From assembly GCF_024345205.1 (NCBI RefSeq), contig NZ_BROC01000030.1, forward strand, positions 1-38,209: DNA of 38,209 bases. The letters are read 5' to 3'. Made by a program: the position numbers and the translations under genes. The notes under the pieces are model-generated. The model made no database searches. It saw only the letters and a list, made by a program, of their open reading frames with translations, and was not told the DNA's origin. Origin of the DNA: Lapidilactobacillus luobeiensis. Lineage in GTDB: Bacteria; Bacillota; Bacilli; Lactobacillales; Lactobacillaceae. This document shows, piece by piece, positions 16,908-25,098 of this stretch. Position 1 is the first letter of the stretch, and each line of letters starts with the position of its first letter.

Positions 16908-16965
16908 TATCTCCGATTCAAAAAAGTCCGCCGTACAACTGACTTTTAGAACTCGTAGGCAAAGT

Positions 16966-17015
16966 AAAAAAGGTGTCTGGCAAACGATAAACATTTGCCA
17001 GACACCTTTTATTTT
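16966..17015. terminator. Bidirectional terminator between ltaS and the sensor kinase
   Basis: AAAAGGTGTCTGGCAAA, 9-nt loop, TTTGCCAGACACCTTTT: a 17-bp perfect stem with A and T tracts on both sides. It serves ltaS (+) and the two-component operon (-). Confidence 0.9.
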
Positions 17016-17042
17016 GGAAGTACACCTATTTTACCAGTACAG

Positions 17043-18557
17043 CTAATTTTCTTTAGGCTTGATCATCTTTTTCTTCGCCGCGGTAGCAGCGGCTTCCGCT
17101 GTGGCTTCATCCGGCCAGAACACTTTGAAAGTCGAGCCTTGATGCAGTTCCGAACTGACCTCGATCGTCCCATAATGCTGTTCGACCAAGGAATGGACGA
17201 TTGCCAGACCCAGACCGGATTCGCCATACTTCGTATTCTTACGAGAAGGATCTGCTTTATAGTAACGTTCCCAAATATTTTGTAACTGGTCATCACTCAT
17301 TCCGATCCCGTTGTCACTGATCACGACTTCGACGCCATGTTCAACGGCTTTGATCGCCAAAGTAACTTCACCTTTTGTGGTAAACTGGATCGCATTTTGA
17401 CTGATATTGAAAACCACTTGGACAAAACGATCGTAGTCAGCATAGACATTCACCGCTTCTTGCTCCAACAAAGTCAAGCGATCACCTGCCGCCGCCGCTT
17501 TCTGCTGGAGCTGACTGACGATATTGCTTAAAGCCTCGGTCCCATTAAAAGTACGCTTATTCAGCACGATTTGATTATTACGGATCTTTTCGTAATCCAA
17601 ATTCTCGTTGACCAGACGAATCAAACGCTTGGTTTCATTTTGCATCAACGTAATGCTCTTATCCTTAGCTTCTTCAGGGATCGCATCGTAAGCCAGCCCT
17701 TCTAGTAGGCCATTGATGGTCGTCAGCGGTGTCCGCATCTCATGAGCAGCGTTGGCCATGAATTGTCGCCGCCGCTCTTCTTGACGAGCGATCTCTTTGT
17801 TAGATTCATCGAGGGAGTGGACCATCAAATTGAAATCATTGGCCAGATCATCGATCTCATCACGACCTCGGGAAACCAGTTCCACATCGAAATTACCATC
17901 TGCAACCGCTCGTGTCGCTGAACGTAACCGGTTGATTCGCCGCACGTAAAAATGCGCCAGTAGGAAGCTGAGCCCTAAGGCCACTAATAACGACAGTAAT
18001 AGCGCCATAAATAGATTCTTTTCCATTTCCTGGACCGTTGACCTGATTTTAGTCACCTTAGACGCGATAAACATCGCCCCAACGAATTTTTTATTACTAT
18101 CGAACCAAGGATAGATCACATAAGTCAATTCAGCACCATTACCCAAAGCAGGCCCTTGGGTCCCGGCGGCGCGATTGGTTTGCTTGCGCACACTTTTACC
18201 AGATTTAAGGGTTTTCCAAACACTGCTGGATAAAGAAGGCCGATTTCCCTTACTTACCGAATAGTTAGGGTAGATCTGCTCGTTGTCGGCATTGTAGACG
18301 GCATAAACCACCGCATCACTACGCAACACCATCTGAACTTCATCAAGAAAATCCGTTGAGATCGCCGTGTACTGACCGGTTTGTTTATCTTTTGCTGTGA
18401 AAAGATCGCCAAAATTACGAGCATAACCTTCCAATTGGACCCAAGTCGTCTCGTAAGCTTGACGATTATTATAGTTGATGACGGCCGCGCTCACGATCAA
18501 GAGGGTGGTTAAAATCACCACAAAAAAGCCAATCATCTGTTGGTAAATTAATTTCAT
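17043..18557 (-). CDS. Sensor histidine kinase of a two-component system
   Basis: A 504-aa membrane sensor. TM1 is at about residues 9-27, the extracytoplasmic sensor region about 28-180, TM2 about 181-203, then a HAMP linker, HisKA with phospho-acceptor His272 (NAAHEMRTPLTTING), and an HATPase domain with N-box QNAIQF, G1 SDNGIGM and G2 GESGLGLAIV. A Lys/Ala-rich tail ends the protein. Its ATG overlaps the regulator stop by one base (TAATG), giving tight coupling. The sensor region matches no ligand domain I recognise; a role in envelope stress is a guess. Confidence 0.93.
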   Translation of the reverse strand: MKLIYQQMIGFFVVILTTLLIVSAAVINYNNRQAYETTWVQLEGYARNFGDLFTAKDKQTGQYTAISTDFLDEVQMVLRSDAVVYAVYNADNEQIYPNYSVSKGNRPSLSSSVWKTLKSGKSVRKQTNRAAGTQGPALGNGAELTYVIYPWFDSNKKFVGAMFIASKVTKIRSTVQEMEKNLFMALLLSLLVALGLSFLLAHFYVRRINRLRSATRAVADGNFDVELVSRGRDEIDDLANDFNLMVHSLDESNKEIARQEERRRQFMANAAHEMRTPLTTINGLLEGLAYDAIPEEAKDKSITLMQNETKRLIRLVNENLDYEKIRNNQIVLNKRTFNGTEALSNIVSQLQQKAAAAGDRLTLLEQEAVNVYADYDRFVQVVFNISQNAIQFTTKGEVTLAIKAVEHGVEVVISDNGIGMSDDQLQNIWERYYKADPSRKNTKYGESGLGLAIVHSLVEQHYGTIEVSSELHQGSTFKVFWPDEATAEAAATAAKKKMIKPKEN

Positions 18558-19294
18558 TAACGACCTGCTTCCGAATCATCGAATTTATAACCGACGCCCC
18601 AAACAGTTTGGATCACCTGTGGCCCCACTTTCTCGATTTTTTGCCGTAACTTCTTGATATGAGCGTCGACCGTTCGTTCATCGCCGTAATACTCATAATC
18701 CCAGACTAATTCTAGCAATTGTTCACGCGAGAAAACTTGGCGTGGCTTCTTCGCCAAGGTCTTCAATAAATCAAATTCCTTAGGCGTCAAGCCCTGGATC
18801 TCTTTACCATTCAAAAAGGCTTCCCGGGTCTTAGAGCTAAGTTTGAAATTATCGGTCGTCACATCGAACTGACTTTGATTGACATCAACATCGCCATTCC
18901 CGTCAGCATCAGTGTGTCCGCTGTTCAAGTCGGCGCGACGATGGATCGCTTTGATCCGCGCGATCAAGGTGATCGGACTAAACGGCTTAGTCACGTAATC
19001 ATCCGCGCCTAATTCCAAGCCCAGGACTTGATCACTTTCACTATCACGCGCCGTCAACATAATGATCGGCACTGTTTTGGAGATCTCCCGGATCTCTTTG
19101 GCGACTTGCATGCCATCCTTACCAGGGAGATTAAGATCTAAGGTGATCATGTCCCAACTGTCCGGGTCACTTTTGAACTTGTCCATCGCTTCATTGCCAT
19201 CATAAGCGAAATCAACGTCCCATTTCTCTTTTTGGAAAAACATTCCCATCATTTCGGAAACTGACGTGTTATCTTCGACCATCAATAATTTCAT
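18557..19294 (-). CDS. OmpR/PhoB-family response regulator
   Basis: A 245-aa regulator. The receiver domain contains the acidic pair in MVEDN, phospho-acceptor Asp53 in TLDLNLPGKDG, a conserved Thr in MLTARD and Lys in VTKPFSP. A linker with many Asp and Asn residues follows, then a winged-helix DNA-binding domain (LTPKEFDLLKTLAKKPRQV, then ELVWDYEYYGDERTVDAHI). ATG 19294 (MKLLMVED) is preferred to the GTG at 19306, because the receiver starts here and GGGGATG lies upstream. It forms an operon with the kinase downstream. A TATAAT box lies at 19324-19329. Confidence 0.93.
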   Translation of the reverse strand: MKLLMVEDNTSVSEMMGMFFQKEKWDVDFAYDGNEAMDKFKSDPDSWDMITLDLNLPGKDGMQVAKEIREISKTVPIIMLTARDSESDQVLGLELGADDYVTKPFSPITLIARIKAIHRRADLNSGHTDADGNGDVDVNQSQFDVTTDNFKLSSKTREAFLNGKEIQGLTPKEFDLLKTLAKKPRQVFSREQLLELVWDYEYYGDERTVDAHIKKLRQKIEKVGPQVIQTVWGVGYKFDDSEAGR

Positions 19295-19323
19295 AAATAC
19301 TTGCACATCCCCGTTTAAAAAAT

Positions 19324-19329
19324 ATTATA
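19324..19329 (-). promoter_or_regulatory. -10 box of the two-component operon
   Basis: Minus strand TATAAT about 30 nt upstream of the regulator start. The matching -35 is weak (T-rich), so an activator or an extended -10 element may be used. Confidence 0.5.
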
Positions 19330-19414
19330 CCCACAAACTGCCGTGAAAAAAGCAAATTCACTTAAAAAACCGACAAATTTCAAATACAACTTTTTTGTGA
19401 AAAATCCAAGTTAC

Positions 19415-19768
19415 TCAGCGTCGTGATTGATACTTGATCGGTAATTGGCCGATCCGCATCAAGTAATGCCGTAATTTATTTTCTAAAATCATGAAACTAG
19501 CCCAAGATAATAGGCACGTCAACAATAACCACAAGGGGCTGAGATGGTTCAAGTGGAAATAGTTGATGACCAGACCCATGCTGACCTGAAAAACGCCGGT
19601 CAACAATAATACATCTCGGCACCACCGTTGCGCTAAATAGAAACCACTGGTCGTTTGCCGCGCTAAAAGCGACTTATAGCTAAGGACCGTTGAAGGTTTC
19701 TGTGCGGGGTGGAACAAGAAAATCAAACCAAAAATAACAAACGCACTACCAAGAATCGTATTGATCAT
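19415..19768 (-). CDS. Small membrane protein (117 aa), possibly SdpI-like
   Basis: Three hydrophobic segments: INTILGSAFVIFGLIFLF, LLLTGVFQVSMGLVINYF and LWLLLTCLLSWASFMILE. The middle region, LSYKSLLARQTTSGFYLAQRWCRD followed by a helix, loosely resembles the YRT...S...W..A.. pattern of SdpI-type immunity proteins, but the match is weak. GTAGGAGG precedes the ATG. It is a single gene upstream of the two-component operon on the same strand, possibly regulated with it. Function unknown. Confidence 0.7.
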   Translation of the reverse strand: MINTILGSAFVIFGLIFLFHPAQKPSTVLSYKSLLARQTTSGFYLAQRWCRDVLLLTGVFQVSMGLVINYFHLNHLSPLWLLLTCLLSWASFMILENKLRHYLMRIGQLPIKYQSRR

Positions 19769-19988
19769 TAGGCAATTCCTCCTACAGATACTCTAAGTAT
19801 ATCATGTTTTCTGCCGAAAATGACGGAATGCCCTGTCTTATTAGAAATTTAAGTAAAGCGCTTCACTTGGCTTAGTCAGCGTGCCTCTCGGCGATCATAA
19901 CCGCTGCCATCACCAAAATGAGATAGATCGAATAGTTGCCCACCGCCTTCATTTTGTGAAATTTTATCGGTGATCTGACCGCGGAGAT

Positions 19989-20017
19989 TTTACCAGTACC
20001 CAAATATCTGCTAGAAT
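19989..20017 (+). promoter_or_regulatory. Putative promoter of the HAD gene
   Basis: TTTACC (19989-19994), 17 nt, TAGAAT (20012-20017), about 60 nt before the start. Confidence 0.5.
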
Positions 20018-20076
20018 AGTAAGCATTGCTTGCCCGTTTTGCGACACAACTAAACTGACTTTTGGAGGTCACTATT

Positions 20077-20853
20077 TTGAGATCAGAATATCGCGGTGTT
20101 GTTTTCTTCGACTTGGACGGCACCCTTTTAAACGAAAATTCGGTGGTCAGCCCTGATGTGGGTGTTGCGATCCACCAATTACGCCATAACGGTTACTTAC
20201 CCGTGATCAATACGGGGCGTTCTCCCTTGGAGATCGAGGCAGCTTGCGCGGCAACGGGGATCGATACTTTCATTTCGCTAAATGGTAGCTATTTGGCGCA
20301 TCGCCAGCAGCCTGTTTATCAAGGCATTATTGAAACTGCCTTGATCCAGAGAATGGTCGAGCTGGCCACCGAGCTCAATGATTCCTTATCGTTTTACAGC
20401 AAAGACGCCATCCATGCAATCAAGGATGACGCCAATCTACGTGCCTCATATGATTCGATCCACACCCCGATCCCCACGATCGTTCCTGATTTTTACTTAG
20501 ATCATGAAATCTTGATGTTGCTGGTTTTAACAACAAAGAATGATCAGATCTACGCCGAACGTTTTCCCGAATTCACTTACTATCGCAATGGGCCTTACTC
20601 GATCGATACTGTTCGCAAAGGAAACTCCAAGATGAAGGGGATCAAAGAGATGATCGCCCGCTTGGATCTTGTTGGTTTGCCAACTTACGGGTTTGGTGAC
20701 GGTCCCAATGATCTAACAATGCTCAATTATGTTGATCACCCAGTCGTGATGGCTAACGGGATCACTGCCGCCAAAGAAGCCGCGGAGTTCGTGACCAGTA
20801 GCAATCGCGAAGATGGCATCATCAAAGGACTCCAACACTTCGCCTTGATTTGA
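20077..20853 (+). CDS. HAD-superfamily Cof-type phosphatase
   Basis: A 258-aa cytoplasmic phosphatase. HAD motif I is VVFFDLDGTLLNE (nucleophile Asp12), motif II NTGRS, motif III the Lys in RKGNSKMKGIKEMI, and motif IV GFGDGPNDLTML. A type IIB cap lies between II and III, typical of Cof/YidA proteins acting on sugar phosphates or pyridoxal phosphate. The start is TTG at 20077, 8 nt after GGAGG. An upstream TTG at 20062 overlaps that site and is unlikely. Specific substrate unknown. Confidence 0.9.
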   Translation: MRSEYRGVVFFDLDGTLLNENSVVSPDVGVAIHQLRHNGYLPVINTGRSPLEIEAACAATGIDTFISLNGSYLAHRQQPVYQGIIETALIQRMVELATELNDSLSFYSKDAIHAIKDDANLRASYDSIHTPIPTIVPDFYLDHEILMLLVLTTKNDQIYAERFPEFTYYRNGPYSIDTVRKGNSKMKGIKEMIARLDLVGLPTYGFGDGPNDLTMLNYVDHPVVMANGITAAKEAAEFVTSSNREDGIIKGLQHFALI

Positions 20854-21006
20854 TCCCATATTACTCGCATTTGGCGGAGAAGTAATGACCCCGTGATCGA
20901 TCTAAGCTAATGCGCTGGCACCGATCAGATCGCAATGCCGATTACGATCCGTGCACCGCAAGTGACCTGACTTGCTCGAACTCTTTTTTACAGGTACAGA
21001 CTGTGC

Positions 21007-21012
21007 TATAAT
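21007..21012 (+). promoter_or_regulatory. Extended -10 promoter of ssrA
   Basis: TGC-TATAAT, an extended -10, 16 nt before the mature tmRNA 5' end. The -35 region is only T-rich. Confidence 0.7.
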
Positions 21013-21028
21013 GATGTGTATCCCTTTT

Positions 21029-21392
21029 GGGGGCGTTCTGGATTCGACATTTGTATCTGGGCGTGAATTGCATTCCGTAGGTCGCGTCTACGTAAAAACG
21101 CCACAGTTAATCTAACTGCAAACAAAGAAAACACTTACGCAGTAGCTGCCTAAAAACCAGCTAGCGTGATCCTGCTGGATTCACCTAAGGTTCAGATCTA
21201 GGGTCTCAAATTAATTAGGTTACGCACCACGTTGCTGTCTGAGGCGTGGTGAAGAGATTCGCAGACTCGTCATTAGCGGTTAGCCATGCGGTGCGGCGCG
21301 CGCTGATGATCAAACCTCAAATAGTACAGCTATGAATGTAGACGTTTGCGTTGCAGTATGGATGGACAGGGGTTCAATTCCCCTCGCCTCCA
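21029..21392 (+). ncRNA. ssrA: tmRNA (transfer-messenger RNA)
   Basis: Rescues stalled ribosomes and tags nascent peptides. The 5' GGGGGCG pairs with 3' CGCCTCC (one G-U), and the T arm GGACAGGGGTTCAATTCCCC is present. The discriminator is A and CCA is not encoded. The resume frame after GTTAATCTAACT reads (A)NKENTYAVAA then TAA, a short tag ending in AVAA rather than the usual ALAA. The 364-nt length is normal for Firmicutes. A promoter precedes it and a terminator follows. Confidence 0.96.
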
Positions 21393-21418
21393 TTTTAAGG
21401 CTTTTAATCAATTTTTTC

Positions 21419-21461
21419 GAACCGCTGAAATACTGTTAAATCAGCATTTTGGCGGTTTTTA
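21419..21461 (+). terminator. Terminator of ssrA
   Basis: AACCGC...GCGGTT outer stem with an inner GCTGA/TCAGC alternative, followed by TTTTATTT, 27 nt after the tmRNA 3' end. Confidence 0.65.
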
Positions 21462-21662
21462 TTTGCACTCGTTTGGCTTGATTTGAAATCTCGTGTGCAC
21501 ATTCTGGACGAAAAACGGACAAATCGATCATGAAAAAAATGAACACAAAAAGCCGCCTACTCAACCTTAGAACCGTTGCGTTAGCCCCAACTTTTCCGTG
21601 CAAATAGGCCGTTTTTCGTGCATAATTGGTTCGATCAAAAAGATGGGAACGACGAACTAGCG

Positions 21663-21815
21663 TCACAGCGCTAGTTTGATTGCTACAATAATCAACGCTG
21701 ACCCGAGCAATAAAAGCAGATATTGCGGCCAATGGCGTCTGATTTTTTCCTGAAAACTGAGCACGACCAAAACCAAGCCCGCAAAAAACGCACCGATCAT
21801 TACTAAGAATCCCAT
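21663..21815 (-). CDS. 50-aa small membrane protein, last gene of the split-permease ABC operon
   Basis: The frame reads MGFLVMIGAFFAGLVLVVLS, a loop FQEKIRRHWPQ, then a second hydrophobic helix LLLLLGSALIIVAIKLAL. This gives a two-helix hairpin with a positively charged, probably cytoplasmic loop. GGGAG lies 8 nt upstream, inside the ATPase gene's end, and the ATG follows that gene's stop by 2 nt, so coupling is likely. It may stabilise the transporter or act as an immunity-type helper. No family recognised. Confidence 0.65.
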   Translation of the reverse strand: MGFLVMIGAFFAGLVLVVLSFQEKIRRHWPQYLLLLLGSALIIVAIKLAL

Positions 21816-21817
21816 AT

Positions 21818-22495
21818 TTATCGCTCCCTTATCAATCTTTCTTTGGTCAACCTTAAAATGTGGGGATGTTGCTCTGCAACAAGCCGATCGTGCGTGACTG
21901 TCAAAATCGTTTTCCCCTGCGCGGCTAATTGCGCAAAAAGAGTCACGACACTGGCCGCATTCTCCTCGTCCAGCGAGCCAGTAGGTTCATCAGCTAAAAT
22001 GATCGCCGGATCATTGATCAGCGCCCGCGCTAAAACCACCCGCTGTTTTTGTCCACCTGAGATCTGGCGTGGATACTTATCAAGGATATCAGTGATCCCC
22101 ACAGCCGCCGCTAACTCAGTCACCCGTTGTGCCAGATCAGGTCGTGATCGTTGTGGGCCATAAATCGTTGGTAATAAAATATTTTTTCTAACGGTCATCC
22201 TTGCGACTAGGAGCGGTTCCTGAAGCACAAACCCGATCTGAGCGTTGCGTAATTGAGCCAACGCCTGCTCACCCAGCTCATTAGTTACTATTTGATCCAG
22301 CATGACTGTACCTTGATAATCACGGTCAAGTAAACCTAAAATATTCAATAAGGTACTTTTCCCAATTCCGGAGGGTCCGATCAAGGCGGTCATCGTGCCG
22401 GCCTCAAGGGTCAAGGAGAGATCCGTGAGCACCACTTGTTTGTTGTTTTTTTGGATAAAAGTTTTGGAAATCGTGTTCGCAATTAGTTTGCTCAT
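21818..22495 (-). CDS. ABC transporter ATPase (MacB/LolD type)
   Basis: A 225-aa nucleotide-binding subunit. Walker A is GPSGIGKST (about 36-44), the Q-loop FVLQEP, signature ISGGQKQR, Walker B IILADEPTGSLD and switch THD. This subtype pairs with FtsX-like permeases and often serves antimicrobial-peptide resistance or bacteriocin export. It directly follows the permease gene and precedes a 50-aa membrane protein. Promoter at 24259-24286. Confidence 0.92.
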   Translation of the reverse strand: MSKLIANTISKTFIQKNNKQVVLTDLSLTLEAGTMTALIGPSGIGKSTLLNILGLLDRDYQGTVMLDQIVTNELGEQALAQLRNAQIGFVLQEPLLVARMTVRKNILLPTIYGPQRSRPDLAQRVTELAAAVGITDILDKYPRQISGGQKQRVVLARALINDPAIILADEPTGSLDEENAASVVTLFAQLAAQGKTILTVTHDRLVAEQHPHILRLTKERLIRER

Positions 22496-23746
22496 TTAAT
22501 TGACCTCACCTAAAATCAATTTTCGTCGCACCGTTCTTTGCGCCAACCAACTGACCAGCAGCGCCAACCCAACTAGAAAGACGAATACGATGATCATGGC
22601 GACCAAGTCATCACTACCAATAATGGTCGCCTGAGTAAGCTGCCCTTCGGCTCCTATATTGTCATTCTTCAGGAATTTAGTCAGCAACAAGGCAAACCCA
22701 CCAGCTGGCACCAGAGCAAGGAACGCCTCGGCGCACGTTAGCATAAAGGTCGCATGGAAAACATCACGCGGTGTCAGGCCCAAAGCTAATCGTAAAGCGA
22801 CTTCTTGACGCGAATCTTTGATTGTTTTGATTATATTCCAAATCATAAAAGCGCTGGTCCCGGTCAAGATCACCAACATGATCAAGACCAGTGGAAGCAT
22901 CTCCTGCCGATAAAGTGTTAGAAATTGATTGATATTATCATCGACTGAATAGAATTTCACGTTAAAGATCTGGTCTTGATTTATCTTTTGACGGATCTCC
23001 GGAAGTTGTCGTGCCGCGGTATCAAAAAGGAGCAGATCTTGAAGACCACTCGATAGTTGAAATGGACTGATCTTGGCTACTTCTTCAGCGCGTAATGGTC
23101 GCACGATCGTGTTGTTCAACCGTGTTTCCGACTCCAGTAAATACATCGAACGCAAGCTTTGATTTTGTTGTAGCACACCACGAACCCGATAAACTTCATG
23201 ACGCCCGCTGGACGGATCAGTTGCTTTGAACTGATGACCAACTGGAAAAATACTGGCCAAGTTAGCCCCAACAAGTACTGGGATCGTTGTTCTATTTTGG
23301 TGAAAATCCTGAACAGTCAAGTTTTTTCCTTGAGCGATACCCAGAGGATAAAATTGAAAGAAATTCTGATTAGCAGTCAGGAACTTGACCGGCAAATTTG
23401 CCGATCGATCTGCATTTGCAAATTTTTCTTGCGCGTCATAGCTCCAATGAAGCGCATAATCGCCGCTTTTTTCTAAACTATTGATGATCCCGGTCACGTG
23501 TTCTGCTACTTGCTCAGGATTCTCTTGATAAGCCTGAACGAGCTTATCCTGATCCGATCGATCATTTCCCGCAACGACTTTTTTGCCGCGCATCGTCGCC
23601 AAGTCACGGTACCCATGAGTCACAGATACCATTGAGCGCACGCACACAAATGAGATCAGGGCAAAGGCCATCATGAACAGCAATCCCAGAATCGTAAAAA
23701 CGACCCGCTTTAAAAAAACATGATGGATGAATTCAAAATATTTCAC
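22496..23746 (-). CDS. FtsX-like ABC permease with a large extracellular domain
   Basis: A 416-aa permease. TM1 is at about residues 14-34, and an extracytoplasmic domain of roughly 240 residues resembles MacB periplasmic-core domains (VPVLVGANLASIFPVG, VYRVRGVLQQNQSL). Three C-terminal helices (about 282-306, 330-358, 380-402) carry the FtsX signature region KDSRQEVALRLALGLTPRDV. It overlaps the upstream 156-aa gene by 4 nt (ATGA). It is probably the main translocation subunit with the ATPase downstream. Confidence 0.88.
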   Translation of the reverse strand: MKYFEFIHHVFLKRVVFTILGLLFMMAFALISFVCVRSMVSVTHGYRDLATMRGKKVVAGNDRSDQDKLVQAYQENPEQVAEHVTGIINSLEKSGDYALHWSYDAQEKFANADRSANLPVKFLTANQNFFQFYPLGIAQGKNLTVQDFHQNRTTIPVLVGANLASIFPVGHQFKATDPSSGRHEVYRVRGVLQQNQSLRSMYLLESETRLNNTIVRPLRAEEVAKISPFQLSSGLQDLLLFDTAARQLPEIRQKINQDQIFNVKFYSVDDNINQFLTLYRQEMLPLVLIMLVILTGTSAFMIWNIIKTIKDSRQEVALRLALGLTPRDVFHATFMLTCAEAFLALVPAGGFALLLTKFLKNDNIGAEGQLTQATIIGSDDLVAMIIVFVFLVGLALLVSWLAQRTVRRKLILGEVN

Positions 23747-24213
23747 GCTTGGACCCGTCTCCTAACCAAGATCAACCAAAGCGCTCCTTGCTGTGTCAGG
23801 TAGAGCGCGAAACAAAGCCATAGCGTCAAAAGCGCTTTGACCGAAAAAGAGCGATGCCAAAATACAGTTGTCAAAATCGAGCCGCCGATCACCGCTAAGA
23901 TCCCCATACTCACCAAATCGATCAGGGGATATCCAGCCAGTTCTTTTCGCGTCGCGCCCACAATAAATCGTAATTTTCTTTCTGCCTGAGTTTGCTCGCT
24001 CAAATGATAGACGACGAGTAATGCCAAAATATCGAAAAAAAGTAATAACGCAAACAGTAATACTGGCCGTGAAACCAGTAATTCGAGCCAACCACTTGTG
24101 GACTGCTGGCTATTGGTGGCTAAACTAAATATCAGCTGTAAAGTGACATAAAATAACAGATCAACAAGTAAAATGGTGAGCCGATCACTGATCAATAAAA
24201 AATCTTTCCGCAC
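23743..24213 (-). CDS. Small FtsX-like membrane partner (156 aa)
   Basis: Four hydrophobic segments (about 12-32, 50-68, 95-118, 126-148). The stretch ERKLRFIVGATRKELAGYPL between helices 2 and 3 mirrors the cytoplasmic coupling loop of FtsX permeases (compare LALGLTPRDV in the neighbour), but there is no extracellular domain. It looks like a permease half reduced to its membrane core and could pair with the 416-aa permease as a heterodimer. It starts at GTG 24213 with GGGAGG upstream. First gene of the operon. Confidence 0.75.
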   Translation of the reverse strand: MRKDFLLISDRLTILLVDLLFYVTLQLIFSLATNSQQSTSGWLELLVSRPVLLFALLLFFDILALLVVYHLSEQTQAERKLRFIVGATRKELAGYPLIDLVSMGILAVIGGSILTTVFWHRSFSVKALLTLWLCFALYLTQQGALWLILVRRRVQA

Positions 24214-24258
24214 GCACGCTGACCTCCCACCAACAATGTATCCGCTTTCTTAATTTTG

Positions 24259-24286
24259 ATTTTACGCTTCGTTTTACTAATGTCAA
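24259..24286 (-). promoter_or_regulatory. Promoter of the split-permease ABC operon
   Basis: Minus strand: TTGACA (24281-24286), 16 nt, TAAAAT (24259-24264). A strong consensus match 46 nt before the GTG start. Confidence 0.8.
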
Positions 24287-24623
24287 TATAAGCTCAGACG
24301 CAAGCATATTCCTTAATAAACCCTTAATAATATATGCGCTGGATATTTTTAAATGAGCAGTTTAGCTTTTTCATAGGATCCTTTCCTCCGAAAAAAGTGT
24401 GTGGCGCAACGGTTTTGTTTGGCGCATTAACCAGTCCTATTTGGCATAGCATGACTTACTTTCGATATTTTAGCCATACAAACAGAGAAATCAGTGTCGC
24501 GGCGCCTACCTCAACAAAAAAACATCAGCGCCTTCAACTGCTCCAGTCATTAAACGAGAGCGTTCAGGGCGTTGATGCTTATCAAAAAATATCAGTTACT
24601 GAGCGATTACTGACCGATCGGGC
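24287..24623. other. Intergenic stretch with a possible decayed toxin-like peptide
   Basis: No intact gene is supported. A + strand frame (24334-24675) has no Shine-Dalgarno and runs into the next gene. On the minus strand around 24440-24525, a short hydrophobic frame (VEVGAATLISLFVWLKYRK) follows AAGG and ATG but is separated from them by a T7 run that shifts the frame. Two near-identical direct repeats of TGGCGCA lie at 24401-24427. Confidence 0.35.
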
Positions 24624-25067
24624 TTATGGTCGGGGGTCAATTGGGATCTCTACCTGGACGATTCTAAAATCTTGATCGGGATCGACTTGATAATGTTCGA
24701 TCTTGATCGGTAGGCTGGCAGTGCTGTTGGCCAATGGTTCCACGATGACCGGCAAGTCCTTGGTCGCAAAGGTTTGCTGGATCTGTTGATACACTGGCGC
24801 TACATCACCTTGTTTGACTGATTCGATCCAATAATTATCGGCGATCAACGTGAAAGCCTCGCCGATCCCCAGATTCTCTGAACCAATAAAGTAGCGAAAA
24901 CCGTCAGGGATATCCTGAAACGCGATCCCCACAAATTGAGTCAGATCTGGATACTGCGCCAGAAACTTCACGATTTCATTTCGTAATTCACCCGCCTGCG
25001 CCGCCTGATGGCTCCCCTGCCACCAACGACCATAAAATATGCGTTGTTTCCGTTGTTCGATTGCCAT
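24624..25067 (-). CDS. Hypothetical protein (147 aa)
   Basis: A soluble protein of mixed alpha/beta character. FVGIAFQDIPDGFRYFIGSE and PVYQQIQQTFATKDLPVIV, followed by terminal beta strands (IKIEHYQ, RIVQVEIPI), loosely resemble GyrI-like effector-binding domains, with low confidence. ATG 25067 was chosen (GGAG 8 nt upstream) over the GTG three codons earlier. It lies 31 nt after the 151-aa membrane protein gene, probably in one operon. Confidence 0.6.
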   Translation of the reverse strand: MAIEQRKQRIFYGRWWQGSHQAAQAGELRNEIVKFLAQYPDLTQFVGIAFQDIPDGFRYFIGSENLGIGEAFTLIADNYWIESVKQGDVAPVYQQIQQTFATKDLPVIVEPLANSTASLPIKIEHYQVDPDQDFRIVQVEIPIDPRP

Positions 25068-25098
25068 TTTTTCCACTCCAATTGTTGCTGATCATTGA

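Noticed and set aside
19872-20123. 83-aa leftward ORF overlapping the HAD start
   Set aside because: Antisense to the HAD gene start and promoter, with no Shine-Dalgarno.
21436-21732. 98-aa leftward ORF downstream of tmRNA
   Set aside because: It overlaps the tmRNA terminator and the better-supported 50-aa membrane protein and has no start signal.
24334-24675. 113-aa rightward ORF
   Set aside because: No Shine-Dalgarno, no recognisable domain, and its last 50 bases are antisense to a better-supported gene.
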